From DAOUET01 sp034430155 (GTDB lineage: Bacteria; Chloroflexota; Anaerolineae; Anaerolineales; UBA4823), in contig DAOUET010000061.1 in NCBI GenBank assembly GCA_034430155.1, positions 1 to 14,713 of the forward strand: DNA of 14,713 nt. The letters run 5' to 3'. Positions 6,832-13,689 of the stretch are shown here, in pieces. Numbering within the stretch: position 1 is the first letter of the stretch; each line of letters opens with the position of its first letter. The notes beneath the pieces were generated by a model. It was not told where the DNA came from and ran no database searches. It was given only the letters and a program-made list of their open reading frames with translations. A program made the position numbers and the translations under genes.

Positions 6832-7494
6832 GTGTTGAGAACTACTTTGAAAATGATCTTGTACTTGATCGTAGTCTTCCTCCTTCTTGGTTCTATGACG
6901 GTCTTACTGCCACGTTTATTGACCGCCTGGTATGCCTGGCCGCGCTTGTTCACAGTTGATGGTGCCCCCCAATCTCCGGTGGCGATTATCTTCGGAGCCG
7001 GTCTATGGCGTGATGGCACTCCCACACCTGTTTTGCGTGACCGCGTCGCTACCGGTGCGGATTTATATTTCCAGGGCAAAGTCCAGAAGCTGCTCATGAG
7101 TGGAGATAGTTCCACGGTTGGCCACAATGAGCCCGGCGCCATGCGAGAATACGCCATCAGTCTGGGTGTCCCCCCTCAAGATATCGTCTTAGATTACGTT
7201 GGTCGCCGCACCTACGATACCTGCTTTCGAGCAAAGCAAAAATTTGAGGTCAAAGAAGCTATCCTGGTAACCCAAAAATTCCACCTCCCCCGCGCGCTTT
7301 ATATTTGTAATAAATTAGGCCTTCCTGCCATAGGCGTAGAAGCTGACCAACGCGCTTACAGTCGAGCACCCCTTATCTTATGGAACCTGCGTGAAATACC
7401 TGCCACTTTGGTCGCTTTTTGGCAAGTATATATTACACGACCATTACCCTCCCTTGGCAACCCTGAACCGATTTACCCTTCGGAGGCACAATGA
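6832..7494 (+). CDS. SanA/YdcF-like membrane protein (DUF218)
   Basis: This 220-aa protein has one N-terminal membrane helix (about residues 8-27), then a DUF218 domain (about 49-200). The recognisable blocks are VAIIFGAGLWRDGTPTPVLRDRV, LLMSGDSS, EPGAMREYAISLGVPPQDIVLDYVGRRTYDT, then ILVTQKFHLPRALYIC. SanA of enteric bacteria has this layout and affects envelope permeability to vancomycin; its biochemical activity is unsettled. The GTG at 6832 gives a natural positive start before the helix (LRTTLK); ATG 6853 is possible but shortens that start. Its TGA overlaps the next gene's ATG (ATGA), so the two are translationally coupled. A cell-envelope role is inferred from the family only. Confidence 0.85.
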   Translation: MLRTTLKMILYLIVVFLLLGSMTVLLPRLLTAWYAWPRLFTVDGAPQSPVAIIFGAGLWRDGTPTPVLRDRVATGADLYFQGKVQKLLMSGDSSTVGHNEPGAMREYAISLGVPPQDIVLDYVGRRTYDTCFRAKQKFEVKEAILVTQKFHLPRALYICNKLGLPAIGVEADQRAYSRAPLILWNLREIPATLVAFWQVYITRPLPSLGNPEPIYPSEAQ

Positions 7495-8048
7495 ACCGCC
7501 CTGAAGCACTTGCCATCGTTCATGAGTTCGTCAAGAATGAAAACTTAGTCCGCCATATGTTGGCGGTTGAATCCACTATGCGTTTTTATGCACGTAAATT
7601 TGGTGAGGATGAAAACATCTGGGGGATCACCGGATTGCTCCATGATTTCGATTGGGAGATTCACCCTTCCCTGGAGCAACACCCACAAGACGGCGCTCAC
7701 ATTTTACGTCAGCGGGGTGTGCCCGAAGAGATCGTGCGCGCCATCCTCAGCCACGCCGACCATACCGGTGTTCCCCGTCTTTCCAGGATGGAGAAAGCCC
7801 TCTATGCTTGCGATGAGATTACTGGCTTGATTACCGCAGTTGCCCTTGTTCGCCCCTCCCACGCTTTGAGTGACCTGCAGGTGAAGTCGGTAAAGAAGAA
7901 ATGGAAAGATCGCTCTTTCGCAGCCGGAGCGAACCGGGAAGAAATCTCTCAGGGCGCAGAAGAATTCGGTATAGACTTATGGGAACACGTAGGCAACGTC
8001 ATCCAAGCCATGCGCCTCATCGCCCCTGAACTCGGCTTCAACACCTGA
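7491..8048 (+). CDS. HD-domain phosphohydrolase
   Basis: This predicted cytoplasmic metal-dependent phosphohydrolase has 185 aa. The HD-fold ligands are in order: His22 in VRHMLAVE, the His51-Asp52 pair in ITGLLHDFDW, His88 in AILSHADHTG, and Asp108 in YACDEITGLI. All the metal-binding positions are present. The ATG start overlaps the stop of the DUF218 gene by 4 nt, so both proteins are made from one message. Members of this small stand-alone HD class have no agreed substrate; a nucleotide or phosphate ester is the general expectation. It is followed by a MITE-like hairpin that could stop transcription coming from either side. Confidence 0.88.
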   Translation: MNRPEALAIVHEFVKNENLVRHMLAVESTMRFYARKFGEDENIWGITGLLHDFDWEIHPSLEQHPQDGAHILRQRGVPEEIVRAILSHADHTGVPRLSRMEKALYACDEITGLITAVALVRPSHALSDLQVKSVKKKWKDRSFAAGANREEISQGAEEFGIDLWEHVGNVIQAMRLIAPELGFNT

Positions 8049-8109
8049 CCCGGCGAATAACCGGTCAATAACCTCAACCAGGCCGGCATCTTCGAAAGTC
8101 TTCTTTACT

Positions 8110-8205
8110 TTAGGACTTACGCAGTTAGTGGGAGGATGGGGGTGTTTGGGCGGGCGTTGCCCCCCCAAACACCCCCCATTTTACCCTGAACTGCGTAACT
8201 ACTAT
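8110..8205 (+). mobile_element. MITE-like palindromic element, copy A
   Basis: This 96-bp non-coding element has imperfect 14-bp ends (GGACTTACGCAGTT against GTAGTTACGCAGTT in reverse), of which TTACGCAGTT is perfect (8117-8126 with 8189-8198). A second inner stem, GGGGGTGTTTGGG (8138-8150) with CCCAAACACCCCC (8164-8176), makes a long near-continuous hairpin. TA lies immediately outside each end, as expected of elements moved by IS630/Tc1-like transposases. Copy B at 10719-10810 is its reverse-oriented near-duplicate. It sits between convergent genes, so it may also act as a two-way terminator. Confidence 0.8.
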
Positions 8206-8233
8206 ACTTATTAAAAGTCCCAATCAGGGTGCT

Positions 8234-8653
8234 TCATTCAGTCGCCACGCTGATGTCGGCGCACTTCTCTCCACATTCATCGATTACTTTGAAAACATCA
8301 TCAATGGCGGGTTCGGTAGTACTCAGCATGCTTCCGTTCTTGAGGGTTAATTTCACTTCAAGAGAATGCAATTGGACGACTTCTGCGACTTCTCCATTGA
8401 GGAGAATCGATTTGGCTTCATCCCAGGAGATCGTATCAGTTCCACCGCTTCCAGGCGCCGGATACATGGCCCCTCCCGTACTCTCAGTGACTGCCAGAGC
8501 CGGATAAGCGCCTACATTGGGCAAGGGAGTCACTTGCGGTGGCGGATAAGGGGCTGCCGTTTGCTGCGGTGAGAAGGTTGCTACCGGAGTCGCAGATTGG
8601 CAAGCAGCCAGGAAGATGATAACCACTAAGGCTATCCAGTAACGAAATTTCAT
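8234..8653 (-). CDS. Small lipoprotein with an FtsH-extracellular-like C-terminal domain
   Basis: This 139-aa predicted lipoprotein has a signal peptide with lipobox LAAC and lipidated Cys18, followed by a Pro/Thr/Ala/Tyr-rich linker to about residue 72. The C-terminal 65 residues form a compact domain: ISWDEAKSILLNGEVAEVVQ, then VKLTLKNG, then TEPAIDDVFKVIDECGEKC. The pattern of short helix, 'G-V--V', strand, then 'L-NG' and 'T-EP' recalls the small domain at the N-terminus of FtsH outside the membrane. That likeness is only by eye. A GGAGGAAA Shine-Dalgarno sequence precedes the ATG. It lies 65 nt downstream of the metalloprotease on the same strand, so they probably share a message. I do not recognise a function. 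Confidence 0.8.
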   Translation of the reverse strand: MKFRYWIALVVIIFLAACQSATPVATFSPQQTAAPYPPPQVTPLPNVGAYPALAVTESTGGAMYPAPGSGGTDTISWDEAKSILLNGEVAEVVQLHSLEVKLTLKNGSMLSTTEPAIDDVFKVIDECGEKCADISVATE

Positions 8654-8718
8654 GGACTTTCCTCCAGATGGTGGTATTTTGCAACTTACCGGATCAAGAT
8701 TTTCCGGATTTTATCACA

Positions 8719-10530
8719 TCAAGGATTTTTCCCTAGAAAAACCCTGCGCGTGGATGTATGTATACCATCACTGGCTTGGATTTCAACCAAAGCCTCGTTT
8801 GAGTAAAGCATGCTATCCTGGGGGATCGTATAACCTGGCTCTGGCCAGTCCAAGGCCAAGACCTGCCAAGTCTGACCGCTATCGTAAGAAATTCTTATCC
8901 GGTAAAGAATTTGATCTACGCTTGAGGTGGGAGAAGTCCAGCGTAGAATCGTGCTATCTCCAGTAGATTCGGTCGTCAAAGGCTGTTCGATAAAACCAGC
9001 AATCGCAAAGCCATCTCCGAAGCTATTTTCCCCCAAGGTATGGTTGTCCCTTAGGATTCTCAATCCACTCAGGTTTTTTTCCACCGGTACAAAAAAGCCA
9101 AAACCCCGAAAACCCTTTCCATCAGGGATTTCCACGGTTTGGAAAGGATATCCCGCTAGAACGGTTCCATCCTTGCCTAGCAGTTCCAGCTGATAAGGTC
9201 CTGTCATGTCCGCCGGTATGGATACTTCTTGCTGGTAAGCAGGCCGCAAGATCACTTCCCCGGATGGAGAAATCAACCCACCTATGTAAAGAGCCTCGAT
9301 CACATCTTGAGAGGATTGATTTCCCGCTTGCATCGAGCTCCGAAACTGGTGAATGCTCCAATATGTGTAATCCGATGTCCAGATAGGCTCACAATAGCTC
9401 ATATAATCAGCATAAACATTTGGATCATATAAAAGCTGTGAGGTGACATCCAGACCAAACCCCCCTATTAGACCATTCTGATAGGGGTAGTTTGGATCAG
9501 GCTCACTTTCTTGGCCTGAGCAAAGGGTGTGATGCCTGCCGAAATTGTGTCCTAATTCGTGAACCATTGTCTCGGAGGCGTCCTGGTTTCCTGCACCTGA
9601 TCCGCTCCACCCGACCGCGGTTTGATAGCTACTGCCCTGTCCTAGCCATCCAATCCCCGTGACGCAGCCGTTATTACAGCCATGGGCGTCGAAATAATTC
9701 ACCAAACCATAATAATTCTTAGCACCGGAAGGGTCTTCCATATTGTGCAGCGCCGTTAGATTTTCGAGCAGCTTAGACCATCCCAGACCGTTGCTATTAT
9801 CCAGGTTGTAGGTGCTATCCTTCGGATAATATCGGTAAACTGCGTGAGTTTGGTAATTTATGGTTGGGAATGGAAAAAGTTTGATTGGTAATTCGGTCAA
9901 GTATGAAAGATTATCAGTCTTAGGGAGGTACTTTTGGGAATCCGGAAATGGTTGATATTCGATTGGGATAATCACCAAATTCAACGGTGGGGTCTGGACG
10001 AAATTAAAAGGTTGAACGCCATTGGCTGGAAAGCGGTTGTTGACCCTATTGGTATCAGGGATCAAATTGTCAGGATCCAAATCTACCCGGAATCCATAAC
10101 CTGGCTTTAGCCAATCTTGGGGAAGCTGAAAATTCAAAGTTGTTTCTAATTTACCGGCTAAAGAAGGCGCTGTAATGGAATCGTTGCTTGGTGAAATGCA
10201 ACCCAAGGGAGTGCCAGACACATCAGCTGCACACAACCTGCCTGTCACACCTGAAATACTCTCACCGCTGCTGATACCTACAAACGTCCTGATGGTGGTT
10301 TCCCTACCTGCGATATAGACGCTATAGCTGGGGGACAAAGTGGAGCCTTGAATGACCTGGACATCGGAGATGTATAGATCTCCCTCAGATTTTGAAATTA
10401 TGGGGAGGAACAGGGAAACGTTTGAGCTCGGGGCCTGTGAATTAGCCGCCAAGGTTGCTGCGCTCATCCAAGTCGCGGATAACAGCCAGGAGATTACAAC
10501 CCAGATAAATATCGACCGTTTGTGATTCAT
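8719..10530 (-). CDS. Secreted metzincin-like zinc metalloprotease with C-terminal FnIII-like domain
   Basis: This predicted exported zinc endopeptidase has 603 aa from ATG 10530. I prefer that start to GTG 10587 because it puts a basic NHKR and one hydrophobic signal helix at the N-terminus. Residues about 50-170 look like a beta-rich domain (ISDVQVIQG, a CARDB-like 'DNLIPDTNRVNN'). The catalytic site is HELGHNFGRHH (about 324-334; DNA 9529-9561), a full HExxHxxGxxH metzincin motif with all three His and the Glu. A Met-turn YADYMSYC (Met near 377) follows. Cysteines cluster around the site. The last 100 residues (TILRWTSP, then YDSGQTWQVLA) look like a fibronectin III/BNR-type module. No C-terminal membrane anchor or sorting signal is seen. 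The partner lipoprotein lies downstream. The protease class is well supported; the exact family and target are unknown. Confidence 0.85.
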   Translation of the reverse strand: MNHKRSIFIWVVISWLLSATWMSAATLAANSQAPSSNVSLFLPIISKSEGDLYISDVQVIQGSTLSPSYSVYIAGRETTIRTFVGISSGESISGVTGRLCAADVSGTPLGCISPSNDSITAPSLAGKLETTLNFQLPQDWLKPGYGFRVDLDPDNLIPDTNRVNNRFPANGVQPFNFVQTPPLNLVIIPIEYQPFPDSQKYLPKTDNLSYLTELPIKLFPFPTINYQTHAVYRYYPKDSTYNLDNSNGLGWSKLLENLTALHNMEDPSGAKNYYGLVNYFDAHGCNNGCVTGIGWLGQGSSYQTAVGWSGSGAGNQDASETMVHELGHNFGRHHTLCSGQESEPDPNYPYQNGLIGGFGLDVTSQLLYDPNVYADYMSYCEPIWTSDYTYWSIHQFRSSMQAGNQSSQDVIEALYIGGLISPSGEVILRPAYQQEVSIPADMTGPYQLELLGKDGTVLAGYPFQTVEIPDGKGFRGFGFFVPVEKNLSGLRILRDNHTLGENSFGDGFAIAGFIEQPLTTESTGDSTILRWTSPTSSVDQILYRIRISYDSGQTWQVLALDWPEPGYTIPQDSMLYSNEALVEIQASDGIHTSTRRVFLGKNP

Positions 10531-10718
10531 CTCGTGATAGCTCGGTGGCCTGGTTTTTAGTGACAAATATGCTTCCCTTCCCGACACGACTTTATCTCAT
10601 TCAAAATTGCTGTACGGAACCAATTTAATTATTGAGACCATGGAAAATGGAAAGCAAGAGCAAGAACGCAGGAGCAATTATACAACCAACCTTATCTTTC
10701 AAGGTTATCTTGTAAGTA

Positions 10719-10810
10719 ATAGTAGTTACGCAGTTCAGAGGAAAATCGGGGGTGTTTGGGTGGGCGTTTCCCAAACACCCCCATCCTCCCGCCAACTGCG
10801 TAAGTCCTAA
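10719..10810 (-). mobile_element. MITE-like palindromic element, copy B
   Basis: This 92-bp element's reverse complement matches copy A (8110-8205) along nearly its whole length. It has the same TTACGCAGTT/AACTGCGTAA arms (10726-10735 and 10794-10803), the same GGGGGTGTTTGGG inner stem, and the same asymmetric flanks (GGAGGAT on one side, ATTTT on the other). The asymmetry fixes its orientation as opposite to copy A. TA borders both ends. The two copies differ mainly in the loop and scattered bases. It ends 21 nt before the -35 of the recombinase-like gene. Confidence 0.8.
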
Positions 10811-10831
10811 TTAAGCAAAGATTCAACCCGG

Positions 10832-10860
10832 TTGACAATCCATCGGATTTACGCTAAACT
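10832..10860 (+). promoter_or_regulatory. Predicted promoter of the recombinase-like gene
   Basis: A consensus TTGACA (10832-10837) and TAAACT (10855-10860, 4 of 6) are exactly 17 nt apart. The start site would fall near 10867, just before the leader ORF ATG at 10868. Confidence 0.6.
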
Positions 10861-10867
10861 ATGTGAT

Positions 10868-10930
10868 ATGACTATACGAAAAACTCCCCGCAGAATAAAC
10901 TCCAGGAGGATCTATGGCCTCTCGACCTGA
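10868..10930 (+). CDS. Possible 20-codon basic leader peptide
   Basis: ATG 10868 lies 7 nt after the -10 box and opens MTIRKTPRRINSRRIYG..., ending in TGA at 10928-10930, inside the recombinase-like gene and in another frame. Its codons 13-14 (AGG AGG) are the Shine-Dalgarno sequence of the main gene, so ribosomes translating the leader would cover that site. This could throttle or couple translation, or be chance; short frames are common. Confidence 0.2.
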   Translation: MTIRKTPRRINSRRIYGLST

Positions 10931-11825
10931 AAATATCACCACAACCGCCCATATTACTACTCAGACGCCTCTTGTACCTGCCATCAACGCTTGGCAGATC
11001 TATCTGCAAGATCAAGGTAAATCGCCACATACCGTCAAAGCCTTCAGAGCTGATATGAACTTGGTTGCTTCCTATCTCCCCCCCGACCGGACCCTGGGGA
11101 GTATAACAACCACTGATTTGAACAATTTCCTCGATTGGATGCAAAAAGGGCGCGGCGTGCCTTGCAGCCCGAAGACCTTAGCGCGCCGGATTACCTCCAT
11201 CAAAGCATTCTTCCGTTGGCTCCATGATTACGGTGTGGTTCTGATCGATCCTGCTGAGAAAGTCATCCAGAAATCTGTTATCAGTCCAGTACCGACCGTG
11301 CTCACCCCTGAGGAGGCTCAGGCTGTCCTGGAGGTCGCATATGACCATCGCCAAAGCGAAAATCCAGACAGCCGCTATTACACTCTGGTCGCTTTATTGC
11401 TCCATACTGGCATCAAGAAAAGTGAGTGCCTGGCATTGAATTTAAACCACATCGATCTGGAAGCACCCCGCGGTCCACTGCTGTTCGTTCGTTATGCCAG
11501 TCCCCAGTACCGCTATAAAGAACGCAAAATCCAACTTACCAGTAATTGGGTTGAGGTTTTCCCTGAATACAAAGCTCAATACCAGCTTACCGATGCCCTC
11601 TTTCCCTGGTCGCCCCGTCGTCTGGAATATTTGTTGGAAGATCTCAGTGAAGAAGCCGGTTTGGAAAAACACCTTTCATTTGAGATGTGTCGCTGGACCT
11701 GTGCCCTTACCGATTGGCGGTCTGGGATGGAGAAAGACAAGATCCGCCAGAAATTGGGGATTTCAAAGATCCAATGGCGTGAAGTCAGCTGGAAATTAAG
11801 GCGTTTGGTTGGGATTTCCGAATAG
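10914..11825 (+). CDS. Tyrosine-recombinase-fold protein with degraded active site
   Basis: This 303-aa protein has XerC/XerD architecture: an N-terminal SAM-like DNA-binding domain (about 24-107, WQIYLQDQGKSPHTVKAFRADM, then ARRITSIKAFFRWL) and a C-terminal catalytic-type domain (about 127-300, LTPEEAQAVL, LLLHTGIKKSECLALN). AGGAGG lies upstream of ATG 10914. Aligned by eye, the catalytic set is mostly lost: the first Arg is Lys168 (TGIKKSE for TGLRxSE), HxxR reads Glu257-M-C-Arg260, the LGH His is Ile283, and the tyrosine position holds Trp288. The beta-hairpin Lys (202) and Arg260 remain. The frame is otherwise open and full length with a good promoter, which suggests a retained DNA-binding role rather than a decaying integrase. 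No attachment-site repeats were found. The fold is confident; loss of strand cleavage is a strong inference. Confidence 0.85.
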   Translation: MASRPENITTTAHITTQTPLVPAINAWQIYLQDQGKSPHTVKAFRADMNLVASYLPPDRTLGSITTTDLNNFLDWMQKGRGVPCSPKTLARRITSIKAFFRWLHDYGVVLIDPAEKVIQKSVISPVPTVLTPEEAQAVLEVAYDHRQSENPDSRYYTLVALLLHTGIKKSECLALNLNHIDLEAPRGPLLFVRYASPQYRYKERKIQLTSNWVEVFPEYKAQYQLTDALFPWSPRRLEYLLEDLSEEAGLEKHLSFEMCRWTCALTDWRSGMEKDKIRQKLGISKIQWREVSWKLRRLVGISE

Positions 11826-11928
11826 ACCTGACCGGGAAAGGAATTATCTCCAACAAATAAGAAGAGATTGGGATCCTTCCAAAGGGTAGCTCAATGGGGG
11901 GAAAATTTTTGCCGTATTAATAACCCCT

Positions 11929-13362
11929 TCAACCTCGATCTCGATCGAGATGCAATCTAATCACCCATCGTGTGGCTGGTTTTATCCGGAAAGGCTGCGC
12001 CAGACGGAGTCCTGGTATCCACACGACCTCGTCTGCCGTGCATACCAGCGGCCAGGCTGACCGTGCCCGGCGGGGTAATTTTTCGTTGATCATAAATTCC
12101 GATATTTTCATAGATCCCTGCTCCATTCCCAGCGGTCTAAATCGCTCTCCGGGTTTACGTGACCGTATCTCTAGTTCAGTGCTCAAAGCACCCTTGTCGA
12201 TCCAGGCTCGATACGGATCGTTGTTAACCAAAGCTTCAGCCCTGGCAGAAGCTACATCGTCAAGAATATCGGCTTTCAGACGCCAGCCTTCAGGCAAAAT
12301 AACCTCCCCAGGTAGATTTAGACTATATATGATATCTTCTGCCACCTGAGGCCAGCCGCCTGATGGCAAATTGGTGCCCCAATAGGCGACCCACAAACGA
12401 CCATCCTCCAGGAGCAGCCGAATACCAGAAGTCAGGTCGAGTTGTTCACTTTGTGTTGGGATGGCTAGGAAACTGATGGCGCGTTCCACATCTTCAAAAC
12501 CAATATTCCGCAGGCCTGGGCGCAGCCGGGCGATCGCCTGCCGCATTAGGTAGCGCTTGACAGACAGGGGTTGTCCTTGCAAGTTGAGTAAATTAAATGC
12601 CACATATCCAATCCCTTCCACCTCCACACAAGCCTTCCAGGCGGATTCAACCAGCCCTTTCAGCAATTGATAATCTCCTGCCAGTACTTCTGCGGTACGC
12701 CATAAAATCTCTTTAATGGCTGGATTGTAATCCTCTAAATAAGGGATCAATTCATGACGTAAGCGGTTGCGAAAATAAGTCAGATCCAGATTTGTGCTAT
12801 CCAAAGCCGGTTTCAACCCCCGTTGCTGGCAATATTCCAGGATTTCGTATCGCCAAAACCCTAATACCGGTCTGATAAGTGCGATCTCCTCACTCCAGGG
12901 GTTGGGTACCATTTTGAAAGCCATGCCCCTCAAGCCAGAGAGACCAGCCCCCCTCAACAAATGCATCAAAACCGTCTCTACCTGATCGTCAGCGGTGTGT
13001 CCAACAGCCACTGCCTGCGCCTCACGCACCTTAGCCTGTTCGAAGAGGAATAGGTATCTCACATTGCGGGCGGCCTCCTCGATGGACAGCGAATGGCTTT
13101 TCGAGTACGCTCCCACATCCTCCACGCCCAGGACAAAGGGTATCTGGTGTTGCTCGGCGAATTTCCTCACCTGCTCTGCTTCGATGTCTGCTTCAGGGCG
13201 TAACTTATGGTTTAAGTGAGCGATGACCATGGAGACATCAAGTCGGGCGAGAATATCAGCCAGGCACAAACTATCTGGACCGCCGGATACACCCACGATC
13301 ACCGTTCCCGAGTGCGGCAATCCACACGCGGTTCTCAATATTTTACGTACGCGCGCTAACAT
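11929..13362 (-). CDS. tilS: TilS, tRNA(Ile)-lysidine synthase
   Basis: TilS joins lysine to C34 of the CAU-anticodon isoleucine tRNA using ATP, so that it reads AUA and is charged with Ile; it is normally essential. The 477-aa protein is full length. The N-terminal PP-loop ATPase has SGGPDS (26-31), HLNHKLRPEAD (49-59), SIEEAARNVRY (93-103) and GHTADDQVETVLMHLLRGAGLSGLRGM (121-147). The substrate-binding middle has DSTNLDLTYFRNRLRHELIP. The C-terminal TilS_C domain has RSRKPGERFRPLGM, KISEFMINEKLPR and WPLV, followed by IPGLRLAQPFRI. All key motifs are present. It converges on the recombinase-like gene with a 103-nt gap in which I see no strong terminator. The start ATG 13362 is 10 nt after a perfect TATAAT, so the message may have almost no leader. 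Confidence 0.96.
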   Translation of the reverse strand: MLARVRKILRTACGLPHSGTVIVGVSGGPDSLCLADILARLDVSMVIAHLNHKLRPEADIEAEQVRKFAEQHQIPFVLGVEDVGAYSKSHSLSIEEAARNVRYLFLFEQAKVREAQAVAVGHTADDQVETVLMHLLRGAGLSGLRGMAFKMVPNPWSEEIALIRPVLGFWRYEILEYCQQRGLKPALDSTNLDLTYFRNRLRHELIPYLEDYNPAIKEILWRTAEVLAGDYQLLKGLVESAWKACVEVEGIGYVAFNLLNLQGQPLSVKRYLMRQAIARLRPGLRNIGFEDVERAISFLAIPTQSEQLDLTSGIRLLLEDGRLWVAYWGTNLPSGGWPQVAEDIIYSLNLPGEVILPEGWRLKADILDDVASARAEALVNNDPYRAWIDKGALSTELEIRSRKPGERFRPLGMEQGSMKISEFMINEKLPRRARSAWPLVCTADEVVWIPGLRLAQPFRIKPATRWVIRLHLDRDRG

Positions 13363-13372
13363 GGCAGAGTCG

Positions 13373-13378
13373 ATTATA
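13373..13378 (-). promoter_or_regulatory. Predicted tilS -10 box, near-leaderless
   Basis: On the minus strand a perfect TATAAT (13378-13373) ends 10 nt before the tilS ATG. No good -35 is seen; TTGTTT lies 19 nt upstream. A GGAGG occurs only upstream of the -10, so it cannot be the ribosome site of this transcript. Confidence 0.5.
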
Positions 13379-13635
13379 GCGTATTAAGTTCACCTCCAAA
13401 CAACCCCAATTCCTCCTAAGACCGGGGAAGTTAACAAGCTCTCCCCTTATCTCCCATACACCCAGCTTCCTGTGACTTCAGTCGCCTGGTGCCCTATCTC
13501 TTTCTGTGAAAGGGTCGGGGAGGTTACGAATCCGCCGAGGGGTGGATTTTGTGTTTTTGTCGCAGCGACTTCAGTCGCCAGACCAGACTCGCCCCAGATT
13601 TGACATACACCTGGCTTCCTGATAACTCAAGTTGA
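13379..13635. repeat. Non-coding gap with degenerate repeated motifs
   Basis: I see no gene here. The 18-mer CATACACCCAGCTTCCTG (13455-13472) recurs as CATACACCTGGCTTCCTG (13604-13621), and GACTTCAGTCGCC occurs at 13474-13486 and 13567-13579. The second is within the palindrome GCGACTTCAGTCGC. They look like decayed copies of one dispersed repeat about 150 nt apart. Nothing regulatory beyond the tilS promoter was recognised. Confidence 0.55.
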
Positions 13636-13689
13636 GACAAAAGTTCGGAGGTAATCAAAAAACCCTTAAATTCAGTCTGTCATTGCGAG

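Larger units (their letters stand above)
10531..10913. other. Gap between divergent protease and recombinase-like genes
   Basis: This 383-nt stretch has no convincing gene. It holds a possible minus-strand TATAAT (10682-10677) for the protease message with no good -35, a small stem AACCTT/AAGGTT (about 10688-10706), MITE-like copy B (10719-10810), the recombinase-like gene's promoter (10832-10860) and a 20-codon leader ORF (10868-10930). Confidence 0.6.

Noticed and set aside
7977..8168. Minus-strand frame with a protein-like stretch (KKTFEDAGLVEVIDRLF) between the HD gene and MITE A
   Set aside because: Only about 20 codons fall outside the HD gene and MITE; too short to call a gene remnant, though a truncated gene end is possible.
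10531..10587. GTG 10587 as start of the metalloprotease
   Set aside because: It adds 19 residues before the signal peptide and has no ribosome site; ATG 10530 is preferred, though a weak -10-like sequence before the GTG leaves some doubt.
10914..11825. Active phage or integron integrase with a mobile island
   Set aside because: Catalytic residues are lost and no attachment-site direct repeats, tRNA or phage genes were found nearby.
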